A DNA stretch of 8,182 nucleotides from JBGTLW01 sp041743835 (GTDB lineage Bacteria; Planctomycetota; Phycisphaerae; Phycisphaerales; Phycisphaeraceae). Both the position numbers and the translations under genes were made by a program. This document shows, one piece after another, positions 7,200 to 8,182 of the stretch. Every line of letters starts with the position of its first letter. Positions within the stretch are counted from its first letter, which is position 1. The stretch covers positions 1 through 8,182 of the forward strand of contig JBGTLW010000399.1 of NCBI GenBank assembly GCA_041743835.1, read 5' to 3'. The notes under the pieces are model-generated. The model saw only the letters and a list, made by a program, of their open reading frames with translations. It was not told the origin of the DNA and made no database searches.

Positions 7200-7274
7200 A
7201 TCACCGGTGGGCTTATATCGGCGACCCGATCGCGGATGTCCCGCCGGCGTGTCGAGATAGTGCAACCGTAAACC

Positions 7275-7312
7275 GACAGGCTCGAAACCAAACAAGTAAG
7301 CCTGTCAAGGAG
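7275..7312 (+). promoter_or_regulatory. Perfect hairpin abutting the rpsB Shine-Dalgarno
   Basis: An 8-bp stem, GACAGGCT (7275-7282) with AGCCTGTC (7299-7306), encloses a 16-base A-rich loop. It ends exactly one base before the strong Shine-Dalgarno AAGGAG (7307-7312), which sits 8 bases from the ATG at 7321. A stable stem here could stack beside the 30S site or serve as a repressor-binding operator. The SD itself is left single-stranded. Confidence 0.6.
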
Positions 7313-7320
7313 TCGATTCC

Positions 7321-8182
7321 ATGGCCTCGCTCGTTAAAGAACTCGTAGAAGCTGGTATTCACTTCGGTTCCCGTGCCACCCACTGGAACCCCAAGATGGC
7401 GCCCTACATCTATGGCAAGCGCCAGAAGATGCACGTCATCGACGTGAAAGAAACCGTCAAGGGCATCCTCCTCGCCCGCAAGTTCCTCACCAAAACCGTC
7501 GCCTCCGGCAAGGATGTGCTGTTCGTCGGCACCAAACGCCAGGCCCGCGGCATCATCGAAAAATACGTCGGTGAGCAGGACATGCCCTACGTCACCGAGC
7601 GCTGGCTCGGCGGCACGCTCACCAACTTCGCCACCATCCGCCAACGCCTCAAGCGGCTCGAAGAGCTGGAGCACATCGAAGAATCCGGCGAGATCAATAA
7701 CTACTCCAAGAAGATGGAATCCCAACTCCGCCGGGAGAAGACCAAGATCCAGCGGAACCTCGGCGGCATCCGCAACATGACCAAGCTGCCCGGCGCGATG
7801 GTCATCATCGACGTGAACCAGGAGATGAACGCGGTGAAGGAAGCCCGCAAGCTGGGCATCCCCACGGTCTGCCTCATCGATACCGACGGCAACCCGGACT
7901 TCGCGGACATCCCCATCCCCGGCAACGACGACGCGATGCGTGCGATCGAGGTCGTGGTGCAGAGCCTTTGTGCCGCCGTGGCCGAGGGCAAGCAGGCCCG
8001 CGCGATCAGCGCGGTGGAGAAGAGCGAGCCTGGCGAGCCGCAGCGCAAGCGCAGCCGCCGTTCGCAGTTCCGTGCGGATGAAACCGTGGAGTCGGCCGGG
8101 GCCCCCGGCACGTCGCCATCCCCCACGCCCGACTCCCCGACCCCGTCGGGTGGCGGCGTGACCGTGACGCACCAGTCGGACG
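7321..8182 (+). CDS. rpsB: 30S ribosomal protein S2, 3' end cut by window
   Basis: S2 is a small-subunit protein bound at the head-body junction near S1. The frame opens at ATG 7321 behind a strong AAGGAG and stays open to the window end (287 codons). Both family signatures are present: LVEAGIHFG (8-16) followed by WNPKM (22-26), and the stretch P157-P181 (PGAMVIIDVNQE, EARKLGIP). RWLGGTLTN and IPIPGNDDAMR (197-207) are also typical. S2 is usually about 230-260 residues. Here the conserved fold ends near residue 230, and the chain continues with a basic patch (RKRSRR, 242-247) and then a Pro/Ser/Thr/Gly-rich tail without a stop inside the window. It is transcribed from its own promoter, separate from the polysaccharide genes; tsf commonly follows rpsB, but that lies outside the window. 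Confidence 0.97.
   Translation, partial: MASLVKELVEAGIHFGSRATHWNPKMAPYIYGKRQKMHVIDVKETVKGILLARKFLTKTVASGKDVLFVGTKRQARGIIEKYVGEQDMPYVTERWLGGTLTNFATIRQRLKRLEELEHIEESGEINNYSKKMESQLRREKTKIQRNLGGIRNMTKLPGAMVIIDVNQEMNAVKEARKLGIPTVCLIDTDGNPDFADIPIPGNDDAMRAIEVVVQSLCAAVAEGKQARAISAVEKSEPGEPQRKRSRRSQFRADETVESAGAPGTSPSPTPDSPTPSGGGVTVTHQSD

Larger units (their letters stand above)
7001..7320 (+). ncRNA. Long structured 5' leader of rpsB (candidate cis-regulatory RNA)
   Basis: This stretch of about 320 bases between the predicted transcription start and the rpsB ATG has no convincing gene. It contains several perfect inverted repeats: CCCA/TGGG (7020-7031); GGTGAT (7054-7059) with ATCACC (7067-7072); a long-range 7-bp pairing CGGGCCG (7039-7045) with CGGCCCG (7119-7125) that would close a domain directly against the hairpin at 7126-7144; and the hairpins at 7164-7199 and 7275-7306. 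Another pairing, GGCCGGT (7041-7047) with ACCAGCC (7074-7080) and one mismatch, competes with the long-range stem. Known precedent: rpsB leaders in gammaproteobacteria mediate feedback by S2. I do not recognise this structure as a named family; its regulatory role is inferred from position and structure. Confidence 0.5.

Noticed and set aside
7159..7260. Possible 33-codon leader peptide (ATG 7159 to TAG 7258-7260)
   Set aside because: There is no Shine-Dalgarno sequence before the ATG and no run of regulatory codons. The bases are accounted for by the hairpin at 7164-7199.
6980..7348. Open frame of 122 codons on the + strand across the rpsB leader
   Set aside because: It overlaps the start of rpsB in another frame, has no ribosome binding site, and its product has no recognisable domain. 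The region is better explained as a structured leader.

Overview
The window is a GC-rich, tightly packed bacterial segment with all supported genes on the + strand. It holds the distal end of an exopolysaccharide or surface-polysaccharide operon, followed by the start of a ribosomal protein gene. The S2 sequence (with a PGNDDAMR-type segment and a long C-terminal tail), the Wzz/kinase fusion and the TPR partner suggest a planctomycete, possibly a phycisphaera-like one. That assignment is an impression from residues and gene order, not a tested placement.

Bases 1-6841 hold four genes in one direction. They are a TPR-repeat protein cut by the window start, a fused chain-length regulator/tyrosine-kinase-like protein, an NAD-dependent sugar-nucleotide epimerase/dehydratase, and a WecA/TagO-type polyprenyl-phosphate sugar-1-phosphate transferase. 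Genes 1-2 overlap by ATGA and genes 3-4 by TGATG. Only 64 bases separate genes 2 and 3, so one transcript is likely. The WecA-type enzyme would put the first sugar on the lipid carrier, the epimerase would supply a modified nucleotide sugar, the Wzz-like protein would control chain length or export, and the TPR protein would serve as an envelope scaffold. The kinase domain has lost its Walker A lysine and one Walker A' aspartate but keeps Walker B and a C-terminal tyrosine cluster. It is therefore probably a pseudokinase, or a substrate of another kinase.

Bases 6842-7320 have no gene but are rich in structure. They hold a cluster of GC-rich hairpins, a convincing intrinsic terminator (6937-6961), and, only five bases later, a good extended -10 promoter (6967-6994). 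A leader of about 320 nt then runs to rpsB. It contains a terminator-like hairpin with a T-rich tail, a hairpin with a purine-rich symmetric internal loop, and a perfect 8-bp hairpin that ends exactly at the Shine-Dalgarno sequence. Two of these hairpins share the same CAGGC/GCCTG arms and could exchange partners. This leader is the best candidate for an undescribed regulatory element here, most simply an S2 autoregulatory leader.

Bases 7321-8182 encode ribosomal protein S2 (rpsB), which runs off the window end with an unusual Pro/Ser/Thr-rich C-terminal tail.
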